From: Hymenobacter sp. 5317J-9
Lineage (GTDB): Bacteria; Bacteroidota; Bacteroidia; Cytophagales; Hymenobacteraceae
Assembly: GCF_022921075.1 (NCBI RefSeq)
Contig: NZ_CP095050.1
Span: 2,232,001-2,296,000, forward strand
Length of the DNA stretch: 64,000 bases
Direction: 5' to 3'
This document shows positions 44,260-52,432 of the stretch, in pieces (position 1 is the stretch's first letter; the number at the start of each line of letters is the position of its first letter). The position numbers and the translations under genes were made by a program. The notes under the pieces were generated by a model. The model worked only from the letters and a program-made list of their open reading frames with translations, did no database searches and was not told where the DNA came from.

Positions 44260-45990
44260 CTACCCCGCAAACCCCGCATACCGCCGCTTGCGCCGCCACG
44301 ACCGCACGGCCCCGAACACGCCCAATAGCAGCAGCGGCGCGCCGAGGTTCAGCAGTTGCCAGCGGCGGCGCTGTTCGGCCAGCTTCACTTTGTCGAGGGG
44401 GCGGAGGGTGATTTGCTTGCCGCGCACGGCAATAAGACCGGTTTCGTCGAGCAGGTAGTCGGTGGCGTTGAGGACCAGCTCGCGGTTGGCAAATTCGGTG
44501 TTGGCGAGGCGGTCGAAGCCGAGGCGGTAGGGGTTGCCGGTTTTGGGGTCGATATCGGAGCGGATGAAGTCGCCGTCGGACACGACCAGTATTTTGCTGG
44601 GCTTGGCGTTGGCCGGCTTTTCGGGCTGGAACTGCAGGGTGCCGGGCCGGGCGCGGTTGGCAAAGAGCGAGGTAAACTGGCCTTCGAGCAAATACGCCAC
44701 CGGCTGAAAACCCTTCTGGTAGAGCTTGGGGTTGGGCTCCAGGCGGGCGTCGTTGAAGTTGATGGGCACCGGAGCGGGCAGCACGCGGGTGTAGCGCGAG
44801 GTGGTCATCAGGGCAGTTTTGCGGATGCCGGTGGCCTTCACTGTGTCCATGTTGCCGACGAACTTCAGGTACACCGCGTCGAGGTTGCGGGTGATGGGGT
44901 GGGGGCTGAACTTGTTGATAAGCGGATAGAGCTGCCAGGGCATGGGCTCGATTTTGGGCTTGTTGCCGTCCATGCCGGTCACCAACGGAATCTGGCCGCT
45001 GTTGAGGTCGAGCAGCAGGTTCTGGTTCAGGCGCAGACCGTACTTGAAGAAGAGGTCGTCCAAATTAAGATTGTAGGGCGTGGCCAGGGCCACGCCGTTG
45101 CGGCTCACGCTGTCGAGGTCCACCCGCAGTGCATCGACGAAAAACAGCGCCCGGCCGCCATTGGTGATGAACTGGTCGAGCTTGAACTTCTCGTCCTCAG
45201 TGTAGGGCGATTTGGGTTGGGCCACTACCACAGCATCGAGCGCGCTGAGGTCCTTTACCTTGTTCAGCGTCACGCGAAACACGTCGTACTGCTGCTGCCA
45301 GGTGCCAAGGATGTCGCCCGCCTGCGCATTGGTGAGTTCACCGTGGCCTTCGATGACGCCAATGCGCTTGCGCAACGCCGGCACGAGCGTCCGGATGGTG
45401 CTGGCCAGCTCATATTCTAACCCTTCGATGCTTTGGTTGAGGCGCACGTCGGCGGGGGCGGCTTGGTTGCCGCGCAGTAATAGCACGTTACGGTCTTTGC
45501 CGCCCACGCTCACCACCGCCCAGGGGAAGATGATTTTCTCGACGCGCTTGCCGTTTTCGGTGGCGCCGAGGTTGGTGGGTTTCAGGCCTTTTTTGAAGAG
45601 GGTGGTGTAAAAGGCATTGCGCGCTGCTTCGGTGCCACCCGCGCTGGGGTCGATGAAAATGTAATTCAAATTGGCGCCGCCGTATACCTGAAACTCGTTC
45701 AGCGTTTCGCGCACGCCCTGCTCCAGGCGGCGGAAAGCCGGCGGGAAATCGCCGGTGAGGTAGACCGTGATGGTGACCGGCTGCTTCAGGTCGCGCAACA
45801 GCTTTTTGGTCGCGTCGGACATGGTGTAGCGCTTTTCCTCGGTCAAATCGACCCGGAAAAAGAAGCGCTGCGCAATGAAATTGAACAGCAGCAGCCCGCC
45901 CAGTACGGCGGCAAACGCCAGCAGGTCGCGCTGTTTGCGCGAAGCAGGAACGGGGGCCGTGGCCGGCGAATTAGTCAACGTATTTTCCAT
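44260..45990 (-). CDS. gldG: Gliding motility ABC transporter component GldG
   Basis: A 576-residue membrane protein: N-terminal helix near 25-45 (LLAFAAVLGGLLLFNFIAQRFF), a large extracytoplasmic GldG/ABC-type-uncharacterised domain (LRDLKQPVTITVYLTGDFPP; IGVIEGHGELTNAQ), and a C-terminal helix (LLNLGAPLLLLGVFGAVRSW) with a basic tail. With GldF and GldA it forms an ABC transporter needed for gliding in Flavobacterium. The ATG shares one base with the gldF stop (TAATG), so translation is coupled. A TTG two codons upstream is a less likely start. Confidence 0.92.
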   Translation of the reverse strand: MENTLTNSPATAPVPASRKQRDLLAFAAVLGGLLLFNFIAQRFFFRVDLTEEKRYTMSDATKKLLRDLKQPVTITVYLTGDFPPAFRRLEQGVRETLNEFQVYGGANLNYIFIDPSAGGTEAARNAFYTTLFKKGLKPTNLGATENGKRVEKIIFPWAVVSVGGKDRNVLLLRGNQAAPADVRLNQSIEGLEYELASTIRTLVPALRKRIGVIEGHGELTNAQAGDILGTWQQQYDVFRVTLNKVKDLSALDAVVVAQPKSPYTEDEKFKLDQFITNGGRALFFVDALRVDLDSVSRNGVALATPYNLNLDDLFFKYGLRLNQNLLLDLNSGQIPLVTGMDGNKPKIEPMPWQLYPLINKFSPHPITRNLDAVYLKFVGNMDTVKATGIRKTALMTTSRYTRVLPAPVPINFNDARLEPNPKLYQKGFQPVAYLLEGQFTSLFANRARPGTLQFQPEKPANAKPSKILVVSDGDFIRSDIDPKTGNPYRLGFDRLANTEFANRELVLNATDYLLDETGLIAVRGKQITLRPLDKVKLAEQRRRWQLLNLGAPLLLLGVFGAVRSWRRKRRYAGFAG

Positions 45991-46715
45991 TACCAATTGC
46001 GGCTCCGTAACACCAGCCGCGTGGCCTGCAACGCCACCGCAACCACACTAAAGAAATAAACTACGTCGCGCGAGTCAATCAGGCCCTTGCTCAGGTCGCG
46101 GTAATGCGCCGCAATGCCCAGCTGGCTGATGTAATAAGCCGGGCTGCCCTCCAGCACCGAGGCCAGCGAGTCGAAGCCTGAGTAAATCAGAAAGCACCCC
46201 ACCACCGCCACCAGAAACGCAATAATCTGGTCGCGGGTAAGGGCCGAAGCCAGGATGCCGATGGCCGCAAACACCGCCGCCAGCAGCGCCAGGCCCAGAT
46301 ACGAACCTACCGTGGCGGCCGAGTCGATGTTGCCCTCGGGGCTGCCCAGCTTGTACACCGAGAAGTAGTAGAGGAGCGTGGGAATCAGGGCCAGCAAGGC
46401 AAGTAAGAAGCAAGCCAGGTACTTGCCGCCGATTATCTGCCCGTCGGTGAGCGGGCGCGTCAGGAGCAACTCAATGGTGCCGGCCTTTTTCTCCTCGGCA
46501 AAGGTGCGCATGGTAATGGCCGGGATGAGAAACAGGAAAATCCACGGGGCCAGATTAAACAGCGTCTGCAGGTCGGCATAGCCGTAGTCGAGCACGCTGC
46601 TGTCGGGAAATACCCAAACGAACAGGCCTGTCGCAATCAGGAAAACCCCCAGCACCACGTAGGCCACGGGGGAGTTCAGGAAGGCGTTGAATTCTTTTCT
46701 TAGAATGGTGAGCAT
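45990..46715 (-). CDS. gldF: Gliding motility ABC transporter permease GldF
   Basis: A 241-residue permease with six helices. MLTILRKEFNAFLNSPVAYV at the N-terminus and TMRTFAEEKKAGTIELLLTR are hallmarks of ABC-2-type permeases and of GldF. Overlaps gldG by one base. A 47-base-arm palindrome lies between it and the ATPase gene gldA upstream, yet the three genes look like one functional operon. Confidence 0.93.
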   Translation of the reverse strand: MLTILRKEFNAFLNSPVAYVVLGVFLIATGLFVWVFPDSSVLDYGYADLQTLFNLAPWIFLFLIPAITMRTFAEEKKAGTIELLLTRPLTDGQIIGGKYLACFLLALLALIPTLLYYFSVYKLGSPEGNIDSAATVGSYLGLALLAAVFAAIGILASALTRDQIIAFLVAVVGCFLIYSGFDSLASVLEGSPAYYISQLGIAAHYRDLSKGLIDSRDVVYFFSVVAVALQATRLVLRSRNW

Positions 46716-46736
46716 AAGGCGTTAGTGCCGGTAAAA

Positions 46737-46872
46737 GAACGTCATGCTGAGCGGAGCGCAGCGAAGTCGAAGCATCTCGCGTGTGGTAGTAATTCAGTCG
46801 TTACAACGTCATGGATTAGTGGTGGCACGCGAGATGCTTCGACTTCGCTGCGCTTCGCTCAGCATGACGTTC
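46737..46872. repeat. Intergenic palindrome, GTCATgCTGA family, copy 5 (longest)
   Basis: Arms 46737-46783 and 46826-46872 (47 bases each) differ at a single position, around a 42-base loop. Left arm begins GAACGTCATGCTGAGCGGAG and ends GAAGCATCTCGCGTG. It sits between gldA and gldF. Confidence 0.95.
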
Positions 46873-46878
46873 AATTCA

Positions 46879-47787
46879 TCATTTCGTCAGTTCCCCAAAC
46901 ACCTCCTCCAGGCTCTGGTGCTCCTGCCGCAGCCCCAGCAAAATCCAGCCTTCCTGGCCGGCCAGCCGAGACACTGCCGCGCGCACGTCCACGCCCGGGG
47001 CGGTGCGTAGCAGCACCACGCCACCCGGCGCGGCTTCCACGTGGCGCACACCCGGCAGCTGCGCCAGCTTGGTGGCGTCCACGGCGCCTTCAAACTCGGC
47101 ACGGACCACCGTTTCGCCGGCGGCACGGGCGGCCAGCTCGGCCACCGGGCTGTCGGCCACCAGCTTGCCGCGGCTGATGATGAGCACGCGCGAGCATAGC
47201 GCCGTGACTTCGGGCAAAATGTGGGTGCTGAAAATGACGGTTTTGTCCTCGCCCACTTCCCGAATGAGCTGGCGGATTTCCAGAATCTGGTTGGGGTCGA
47301 GGCCGGTGGTGGGCTCGTCGAGGATGAGCACGTCGGGGTCGTGAATGAGGGCCTGGGCCAGGCCCACGCGCTGCCGGTAGCCTTTGCTGAGCGCCCCAAT
47401 CTGCTTGTTCTGCTCGCGGCTCAGGCCCACCCGGCGCACCAGCTCGGCCACGCGGGTGCGCAGGTTGCGGCCGCTCAGCCCGTGCACCGAGCCGATGAAT
47501 TCGAGGTACTCGTGCACGTACATGTCCAGGTAGAGCGGGTTGTGTTCGGGCAGGTAGCCCACGTGCCGGCGCACGGCCAGGCTGTCGGTAAGCACATCGT
47601 GGCCGGCCACGCGCACGGTGCCCGCCGTGGGCGGTAGGTAGCCGGTGGCAATTTTCATGGTCGTGCTTTTGCCCGCGCCGTTTGGCCCGAGGAAACCCAC
47701 AATCTCACCTTTGCCCGCCGTGAAGCTGATGTTGTCCACGGCGTTTTGGGTGCCGTAGGTTTTGGTCAGGTGTTCAATTTCTACCAT
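46879..47787 (-). CDS. gldA: Gliding motility ABC transporter ATPase GldA
   Basis: A 302-residue ABC ATPase. Walker A is GFLGPNGAGKSTT, the signature region is IGALSKGYRQRVGLAQAL, Walker B is LILDEPTTGLDPNQ and the switch histidine is in IFSTHILPEV. The wording LPEHNPLYLDMYVHEYLEF is typical of GldA. It powers the GldFG permease. Start at the ATG at 47787 (MVEIEHLTKTYG); the upstream frame runs through a word palindrome. The adjacency of gldA to gldFG is notable because in Flavobacterium johnsoniae gldA is separate. Confidence 0.9.
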   Translation of the reverse strand: MVEIEHLTKTYGTQNAVDNISFTAGKGEIVGFLGPNGAGKSTTMKIATGYLPPTAGTVRVAGHDVLTDSLAVRRHVGYLPEHNPLYLDMYVHEYLEFIGSVHGLSGRNLRTRVAELVRRVGLSREQNKQIGALSKGYRQRVGLAQALIHDPDVLILDEPTTGLDPNQILEIRQLIREVGEDKTVIFSTHILPEVTALCSRVLIISRGKLVADSPVAELAARAAGETVVRAEFEGAVDATKLAQLPGVRHVEAAPGGVVLLRTAPGVDVRAAVSRLAGQEGWILLGLRQEHQSLEEVFGELTK

Positions 47788-47791
47788 TGGT

Positions 47792-47877
47792 TGGTGCTTG
47801 GTTGTTGGTGCATGGTGCTTGGTTTGTTGTCGCTTGCCCTGTTGGTGCCAGGCACGAAGCACCATGCACCAAGCACT
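47792..47877. repeat. Intergenic word palindrome (TTGGTGCTTGG type)
   Basis: Left part (about 47792-47820) is made of GGTGCTTGGTTGTTGGTGCA then TGGTGCTT; right arm 47858-47877 is the complement GCACCATGCACCAAGC with flanks. It fills the space between the SDR gene and gldA and touches the SDR stop codon. Confidence 0.75.
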
Positions 47878-48571
47878 AGTTTTTCACGTTCGCCGGCCGC
47901 AGCTGAATTTCCGACACCATCGTGGTGTCGGGCGCCTCGATGGCGTGCACAATGGCGTCGGCAATGGCTTCGGGCTGCATCTTGTAGGGGCTGGGCTCGG
48001 CGCCGGGCTCGTTGCCGTTGAAGTTGGTTTCGACCGAGCCGGGCATCACGCACGTCACGCGAATGCCAGCGGGCCGCACCTCTTTAAACAGCGCGTCCGA
48101 GAAGCCGCGCACGGCATATTTGGTGGCGCAGTAGCCGCTCATGCCGGCCGTGCCCGCCGTGGCGGCCAGCGAGGCCACGTTCACGATGTGGCCGGCGTGC
48201 TGCTTCTTCATTTGCGGCAACACGGCGCGGGTACACAGGAACGTGCCCAGCACGTTGGTGTCGAACATGGTTTTCCAGTCCTCGGTCCGGAAGCCGTCGA
48301 CTTCGCCCATGATGCCCAGGCCGGCGTTGTTTACCAGCACGTGGATTTCGGAGCCCAGCTCGCGCTGCGTGTTGGTGAAGGCCTCGGCAATGGAGTGTTC
48401 GTCCTGCACGTCGCAGGCAAAAAACTGAAACCGGTCGTGCACCAGGCCAGTGGGAGCGGAGCGCGCCCAGCCGGCCACGGCGGCACCGCGCGCCAACAGC
48501 GCTTCGACGGTGGCACGGCCGATTCCTTTGCTTGCGCCGGTGACGATGGCGACTTTGCCGGTGAGGTCCAT
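47876..48571 (-). CDS. Short-chain dehydrogenase/reductase
   Basis: A 231-residue classical SDR: cofactor motif TGASKGIGRA (11-20), structural NNAG, catalytic S in NVASLAATAG and YCATK (YxxxK). Likely NAD(P)-dependent; substrate unknown. It resembles the 3-ketoacyl-ACP-reductase branch. Divergent from the head-GIN lipoprotein gene, whose -7 box lies just two bases from this ATG. Confidence 0.9.
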   Translation of the reverse strand: MDLTGKVAIVTGASKGIGRATVEALLARGAAVAGWARSAPTGLVHDRFQFFACDVQDEHSIAEAFTNTQRELGSEIHVLVNNAGLGIMGEVDGFRTEDWKTMFDTNVLGTFLCTRAVLPQMKKQHAGHIVNVASLAATAGTAGMSGYCATKYAVRGFSDALFKEVRPAGIRVTCVMPGSVETNFNGNEPGAEPSPYKMQPEAIADAIVHAIEAPDTTMVSEIQLRPANVKN

Positions 48572-48572
48572 T

Positions 48573-48580
48573 TATCTTTG
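48573..48580 (+). promoter_or_regulatory. Predicted -7 element of the head-GIN lipoprotein gene
   Basis: TATCTTTG matches TAnnTTTG. A TTG at 48555-48557 is only 15 bases away, shorter than usual. Transcription would start near 48587, just ahead of in-frame ATGs at 48593 and 48599. Confidence 0.45.
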
Positions 48581-48652
48581 GGAAAAGTAAGGATGCAAAT
48601 GCGCTATACGAGTTTGCGGCCGCAAGTTAGCGGCCTTAGGTGGTTTAAAGGA

Positions 48653-49390
48653 ATGCGCGTCGCCGTCCGCAGCGCAGCGGCCGTGGGGCTGGCCCTGAGC
48701 CTTAGCACCTGCAATTCGGGGCCCGACTGCCTCAAGAGCACGGGCGCCGTTGTGACGCAGCAGCGCGACGTGGAACCGGGCCTGGTCACCGTCACGGCCT
48801 TTGACAACGTGGACCTGCGCCTCGTGCAGGATACCAAAACCTACGCCGAGGTGCGTGCCGGCGAAAACCTGATTAGCGAAATTGTGCTCACCCGTAAAGG
48901 CAATTCGCTCGAAATCAACAACACCAGCACCTGCAACTGGACCCGCAGCTACGACTCGCCCCGCGAAGTCACGCTGCACCTGCCGCGCATTACCAACGTG
49001 TTTATGCGCGGCCAGGGCAACGGCAGCACCGTGGGCGAGTTCGTGCAGGATACCGTTTTCTTCCACCTCATCGGAGCCGGCGACTACGACCTTACGGTGC
49101 GGGCCAAGCAGCTTTTCCTCGACCAGTACGAGTTGGGCGACATCACCGTGCGCGGCACCACCGACTACATGAACTGCACGCTGGGGGGCGCGGGCCGGCT
49201 TTTTGCGCAGGGCATCACGCCGCAAAGCTGCGACGTGAACCTGACCCGCGACAGCGACGGCGACGCGCACGTGCGGGCGTCGCAGCGCCTGGGCGCCACC
49301 GTGGCCGGCAACGGCACCCTGTACTACGGTGGGCCGCCTGCGTTCGTCGACATCCGCGTGACGGGCCGGGGCGGCAAGAAAACCGAGTAA
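48653..49390 (+). CDS. Head-GIN (DUF2807) domain lipoprotein
   Basis: A 245-residue lipoprotein: signal MRVAVRSAAAVGLALSLST with a cysteine in STCNSG. The rest is the DUF2807 beta-helix: VTVTAFDNVDLRLVQDTKTY, LHLPRITNVFMRGQGNGST, TVRGTTDYMNCTLGGAGRL and VAGNGTLYYGGPP. These putative auto-transporter-adhesin-like domains are common in Bacteroidota; function unknown. The ATG at 48653 gives the cleanest lipoprotein signal, but the -7 box at 48573 would also allow starts at 48593 or 48599 with a longer basic N-terminus. Confidence 0.85.
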   Translation: MRVAVRSAAAVGLALSLSTCNSGPDCLKSTGAVVTQQRDVEPGLVTVTAFDNVDLRLVQDTKTYAEVRAGENLISEIVLTRKGNSLEINNTSTCNWTRSYDSPREVTLHLPRITNVFMRGQGNGSTVGEFVQDTVFFHLIGAGDYDLTVRAKQLFLDQYELGDITVRGTTDYMNCTLGGAGRLFAQGITPQSCDVNLTRDSDGDAHVRASQRLGATVAGNGTLYYGGPPAFVDIRVTGRGGKKTE

Positions 49391-49419
49391 TTTGCCCGAC
49401 TGCATCAGTTCAATCCCAC

Positions 49420-49872
49420 ATGCAATTGCCGGATTTTCAATTCGCTTCTGGATTAGGACTCGCTTACCCGGTGATAAAATTCGGGCTGCTGGTTTTCATG
49501 GCGTGTAGCAGTGCCATGTGGCGCGAAAGCCGCTGGCCGGTGGTAGTGGCCCTGGCGGCCGGCATTGGGCTGGCAGCCTTCGGCGCGCTATTTAAAATTG
49601 AGCATTGGGCGATGGGCGACGAAATACTGCTGGCCGGAGCTGCCCTGGTGGCGGGCAGCTCCGCCTGGTGGTACCGGGCCAAGCCGCAGCGCCGCTTGCT
49701 CGACCACCTCAAGCTAGCCTGGGTGGGTGCTGCCTGCGCCGCGCTGGCGTTTGTAGCAGTTTATCCTCCCATGATACGGCCGCTGGCCGGCCTTGCCGAA
49801 ACGCTGTTCTGGGCCATGGCATTGCTCTTCGTCTATCAGCGTTGGATTCGTCGTCCCAGCCAAGCTTCTTAA
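49420..49872 (+). CDS. Four-helix membrane protein with GldL-like FKIxHW motif
   Basis: A 150-residue inner-membrane protein with four helices. The segment AAFGALFKIEHWAMGDEILL (about 50-69) matches the FKIxHW motif found in the N-terminal membrane part of GldL and in related small Bacteroidota membrane proteins. The cytoplasmic coiled-coil tail of GldL is absent. Function unknown; possibly a GldL paralogue fragment or a common membrane module. It ends three bases from the convergent SDR gene. Confidence 0.65.
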   Translation: MQLPDFQFASGLGLAYPVIKFGLLVFMACSSAMWRESRWPVVVALAAGIGLAAFGALFKIEHWAMGDEILLAGAALVAGSSAWWYRAKPQRRLLDHLKLAWVGAACAALAFVAVYPPMIRPLAGLAETLFWAMALLFVYQRWIRRPSQAS

Positions 49873-49874
49873 AG

Positions 49875-50597
49875 CTACAAATCGCCCAGCTGTGGCCGAA
49901 TCAATAATTCTTCTACCACGGCGTGGGGCGAGAGCGAGTAGGTGCCGAACACGGCTTCGGCCACATCTTCGGCCTGCACGAACCGCTCGGCGGGCAGGTC
50001 CACACCGGCCCAGCTGGCCGTGAGGGTGGGGCCGGGCAGCACCGCCGTCACGCGCACGCCGCTGGGCTTCAGCTCCTCGCGCAGGTTTTTGGTGAAGCCC
50101 AGCAGGGCGTGCTTGGCAATGCCGTAGGAGCCGCCGTTGGGGTAGGCCGTGATGCTGGCCGTGGAGCAAATGGTGAAAATGTGCCCCCGGCCCTGGGCAA
50201 TGAAACCCGGCAGCAGGGGCAGGGTCACGTCGTAGGCGCTGAGCAGGTTCACGGCCAGCATCTGGCGCAGCTGCGAGCCGTCGGCGGGCTCGTCCTGCAG
50301 GCGGCCGGGCACGAAGGCGCCGGCGTTGTTCACCAGCACTTCCACGGGCAGGTCCAGGCTTTGCACGAAGGCCGCAAAGCGGGCGCAGTCGCCGGGCTGG
50401 CTGAGGTCGGCGGGTAGGGTGTGCAGCGCGGCGCCGGGAATGGCAGCGCTAAGTTCGGCGGTGAGGGCCGCCAGGTCGTCGCTTGAGCGGGCGCAGGTGG
50501 CCACCGGAAAGCCCGCCTGCAGAAAGCGCGACACGACGGCGCGGCCAATACCTTTGCTGCCGCCGGTCACGACAATTAATTTTTCGTTCGGTTCCAC
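49875..50597 (-). CDS. Short-chain dehydrogenase/reductase
   Basis: A 240-residue SDR with TGGSKGIGRAV (11-21), NNAG, CSTASITAYPNGGSYGIAKH (catalytic S, Y and K). Start codon is GTG (50597). Similar to but distinct from the SDR at 47876. Substrate unknown. Divergent from mlaE. Confidence 0.88.
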   Translation of the reverse strand: MEPNEKLIVVTGGSKGIGRAVVSRFLQAGFPVATCARSSDDLAALTAELSAAIPGAALHTLPADLSQPGDCARFAAFVQSLDLPVEVLVNNAGAFVPGRLQDEPADGSQLRQMLAVNLLSAYDVTLPLLPGFIAQGRGHIFTICSTASITAYPNGGSYGIAKHALLGFTKNLREELKPSGVRVTAVLPGPTLTASWAGVDLPAERFVQAEDVAEAVFGTYSLSPHAVVEELLIRPQLGDL

Positions 50598-50695
50598 TGT
50601 CTTCTCCTGATTTTACGTAAAGTCCCGCGGCGCCTCAAACGTCTTGCGTCGCAACGCCGGGCCCCAAACTTCGGCTTTAATTCTTACCCAACCTC

Positions 50696-51427
50696 ATGCT
50701 AACAACTTTCGGCTCGTTCGTTCTCTTTCTGCGCGGCATGGTCACGCGCACCGAGCGGTTCCGCGTCCTCTGGAACCGCACCATCGACGAAGCCATTCTC
50801 ATCGGGGTCGATTCCGTGGTCATCGTGTCCATCGTGTCGGCCTTCATCGGCGCCGTTACCTGCGTCCAGATTGCTTACAACCTCACCAATCCGCTCATTC
50901 CGCAGTCCACCATCGGCTACATGGTGCGCGAAATGACTATTCTCGAGCTCGCGCCCACCATCACCAGCATCGTGCTGGCCGGCAAAGTGGGTTCCAGCAT
51001 CGCCGGCGGCCTGGGCACCATGCGCATCACCGAGCAGATTTCAGCCCTCGAAGTAATGGGCATCAATTCGACCTCGTACCTCGTGCTGCCGCGCATTCTG
51101 GCGGCCGTGCTCATGTTTCCGCTGCTGGTCATCATGGCCATGCTGCTGTCCATCTTGGGCGGCTATCTCGCCGGCACGCTCACCGGCGTGATGACGGCCC
51201 AGGACTACGTGGAAGGCATTCGCACCGATTTTATTCCTTACAACATTCTTTTCGCCCTCATCAAGGCCGTGGTGTTTGCCTTCCTGGTGTCGGGCATCTC
51301 GTCGTTTAAGGGCTATTTCACCACCGGCGGTGCCCTCGAAGTGGGCGCGGCCAGCACCGGCGCCGTGACCAACTCCATCATCGCCATCCTGATTGCCGAC
51401 TTCGCCCTGGCGGCGCTGCTGCTTTAA
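50696..51427 (+). CDS. mlaE: MlaE/YrbE-type phospholipid ABC permease
   Basis: A 243-residue permease with five or six helices. ELAPTITSIVLAGKVGSSIA, then GLGTMRITEQISALEVMGIN is the diagnostic MlaE region. With an ATPase and an MCE protein it moves phospholipids between the membranes. The ATPase follows at 51522; the MCE protein (mlaD) is not in this window. A word palindrome fills the 94-base gap. Confidence 0.92.
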   Translation: MLTTFGSFVLFLRGMVTRTERFRVLWNRTIDEAILIGVDSVVIVSIVSAFIGAVTCVQIAYNLTNPLIPQSTIGYMVREMTILELAPTITSIVLAGKVGSSIAGGLGTMRITEQISALEVMGINSTSYLVLPRILAAVLMFPLLVIMAMLLSILGGYLAGTLTGVMTAQDYVEGIRTDFIPYNILFALIKAVVFAFLVSGISSFKGYFTTGGALEVGAASTGAVTNSIIAILIADFALAALLL

Positions 51428-51430
51428 AAA

Positions 51431-51514
51431 CAATGGCTGAATGGCTGAATGGGCGAATGAGTGAAGCTGCGGAAGCCACTCATTCAGCCATTCAGCCATG
51501 CGCCCATTCACTCA
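51431..51514. repeat. Intergenic word palindrome (GAATGGCTGAATG type)
   Basis: Left 51431-51462 repeats AATGGCTGAATGGCTGAATG; right 51476-51514 carries the complements CATTCAGCCATTCAGCCAT and CCCATTCACTCATT, with the words in slightly different order. Lies between mlaE and mlaF. Confidence 0.8.
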
Positions 51515-51521
51515 TTGAATC

Positions 51522-52337
51522 ATGATTGAAGTATCCAACATCGAAAAGTCGTTCAACGGCACGCCCGTGCTCAAAGGCATTTCGTGCGTGTTCGAATCGG
51601 GCAAGTGCAACCTGCTGCTCGGCGGTTCGGGCACCGGCAAAAGCGTGCTCCTGCAGTGCATCGTGGGGCTGATGAAGCCCGACATCGGTTCCATCACCTT
51701 TGATGGCACGGTGTACACTAACAGCAAAATTGACATCCGGCAGGAAATCCGGCGCAAAATCGGGATGCTGTTCCAGGGCTCGGCCCTGTTCGACTCCATG
51801 ACGGTGGCCCAGAACGTGGAGTTTCCGCTCCAGATGCTGACGCCTGAAATGACGCCCGAAGAGCGCCGCGAACGAGTAGAATTCTGTCTCAAGCGCGTGG
51901 GCCTCGAAAACGCCGGCGACAAGATGCCCGCCGAAATCTCGGGCGGCATGAAGAAACGCGTGGGCATTGCCCGCGCCATTGCCCCGCAGTGTACCTACCT
52001 GTTTTGCGACGAGCCCAACTCCGGCCTCGACCCCGCCACCAGCATCAAGATTGACGAGTTGATTCACGAAATCACGCACGAATACAACATCACCACCGTC
52101 ATCGTGACCCACGACATGAACTCGGTGATTGAAATCGGCGAGCACATCATCTTCCTGCACCAAGGCAAAAAGCTCTGGGACGGCACCAAAGACGAAATCC
52201 TCAACGCCACCGTGCCCGAGCTCAAGGAGTTCATTTTCAGCAGCAGTCTGGTGCGCGCCGCCAAGCGCATTGACGAAGAAACCGAAGGCGGCATGGCTGC
52301 TTTCACCGAAGAAAGCGAAGCCGGCGGCGGCATCTAG
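51522..52337 (+). CDS. mlaF: MlaF-type phospholipid ABC ATPase
   Basis: A 271-residue ATPase: Walker A LGGSGTGKSVLL, Q-loop IGMLFQGSALFDSMTV, signature EISGGMKKRVGIARAI, Walker B LFCDEPNSGLDP and switch His in IVTHDMNSVIEIG. The GMKKR wording is that of the MlaF group. Partner of the permease just upstream. The C-terminal ~25 residues are acidic and G-rich. Confidence 0.92.
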   Translation: MIEVSNIEKSFNGTPVLKGISCVFESGKCNLLLGGSGTGKSVLLQCIVGLMKPDIGSITFDGTVYTNSKIDIRQEIRRKIGMLFQGSALFDSMTVAQNVEFPLQMLTPEMTPEERRERVEFCLKRVGLENAGDKMPAEISGGMKKRVGIARAIAPQCTYLFCDEPNSGLDPATSIKIDELIHEITHEYNITTVIVTHDMNSVIEIGEHIIFLHQGKKLWDGTKDEILNATVPELKEFIFSSSLVRAAKRIDEETEGGMAAFTEESEAGGGI

Positions 52338-52350
52338 AATCGGATAAAAG

Positions 52351-52416
52351 TGTAACCCGAAGCTGCGCTTCGGTCCGCAGGAGCAATACCCGCCGGGCCG
52401 AAGCGCAGCTTCGGGG
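52351..52416. terminator. Long GC-rich hairpin between convergent genes
   Basis: AACCCGAAGCTGCGCTTCGG (52351-52370) pairs with CCGAAGCGCAGCTTCGGGGT (from 52395) with one or two mismatches. The arms are themselves partly self-complementary (GAAGCTGCGCTTC). Followed by a T-rich stretch (CGCTTTTTATG), so it can end mlaF transcription. Confidence 0.7.
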
Positions 52417-52432
52417 TACGCTTTTTATGCTC

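Noticed and set aside
47788..47865. N-terminal 26-residue extension of GldA
   Set aside because: The codons come from the word palindrome (repeated H, Q, T), and the ABC fold starts at MVEIEHLTKTYG.
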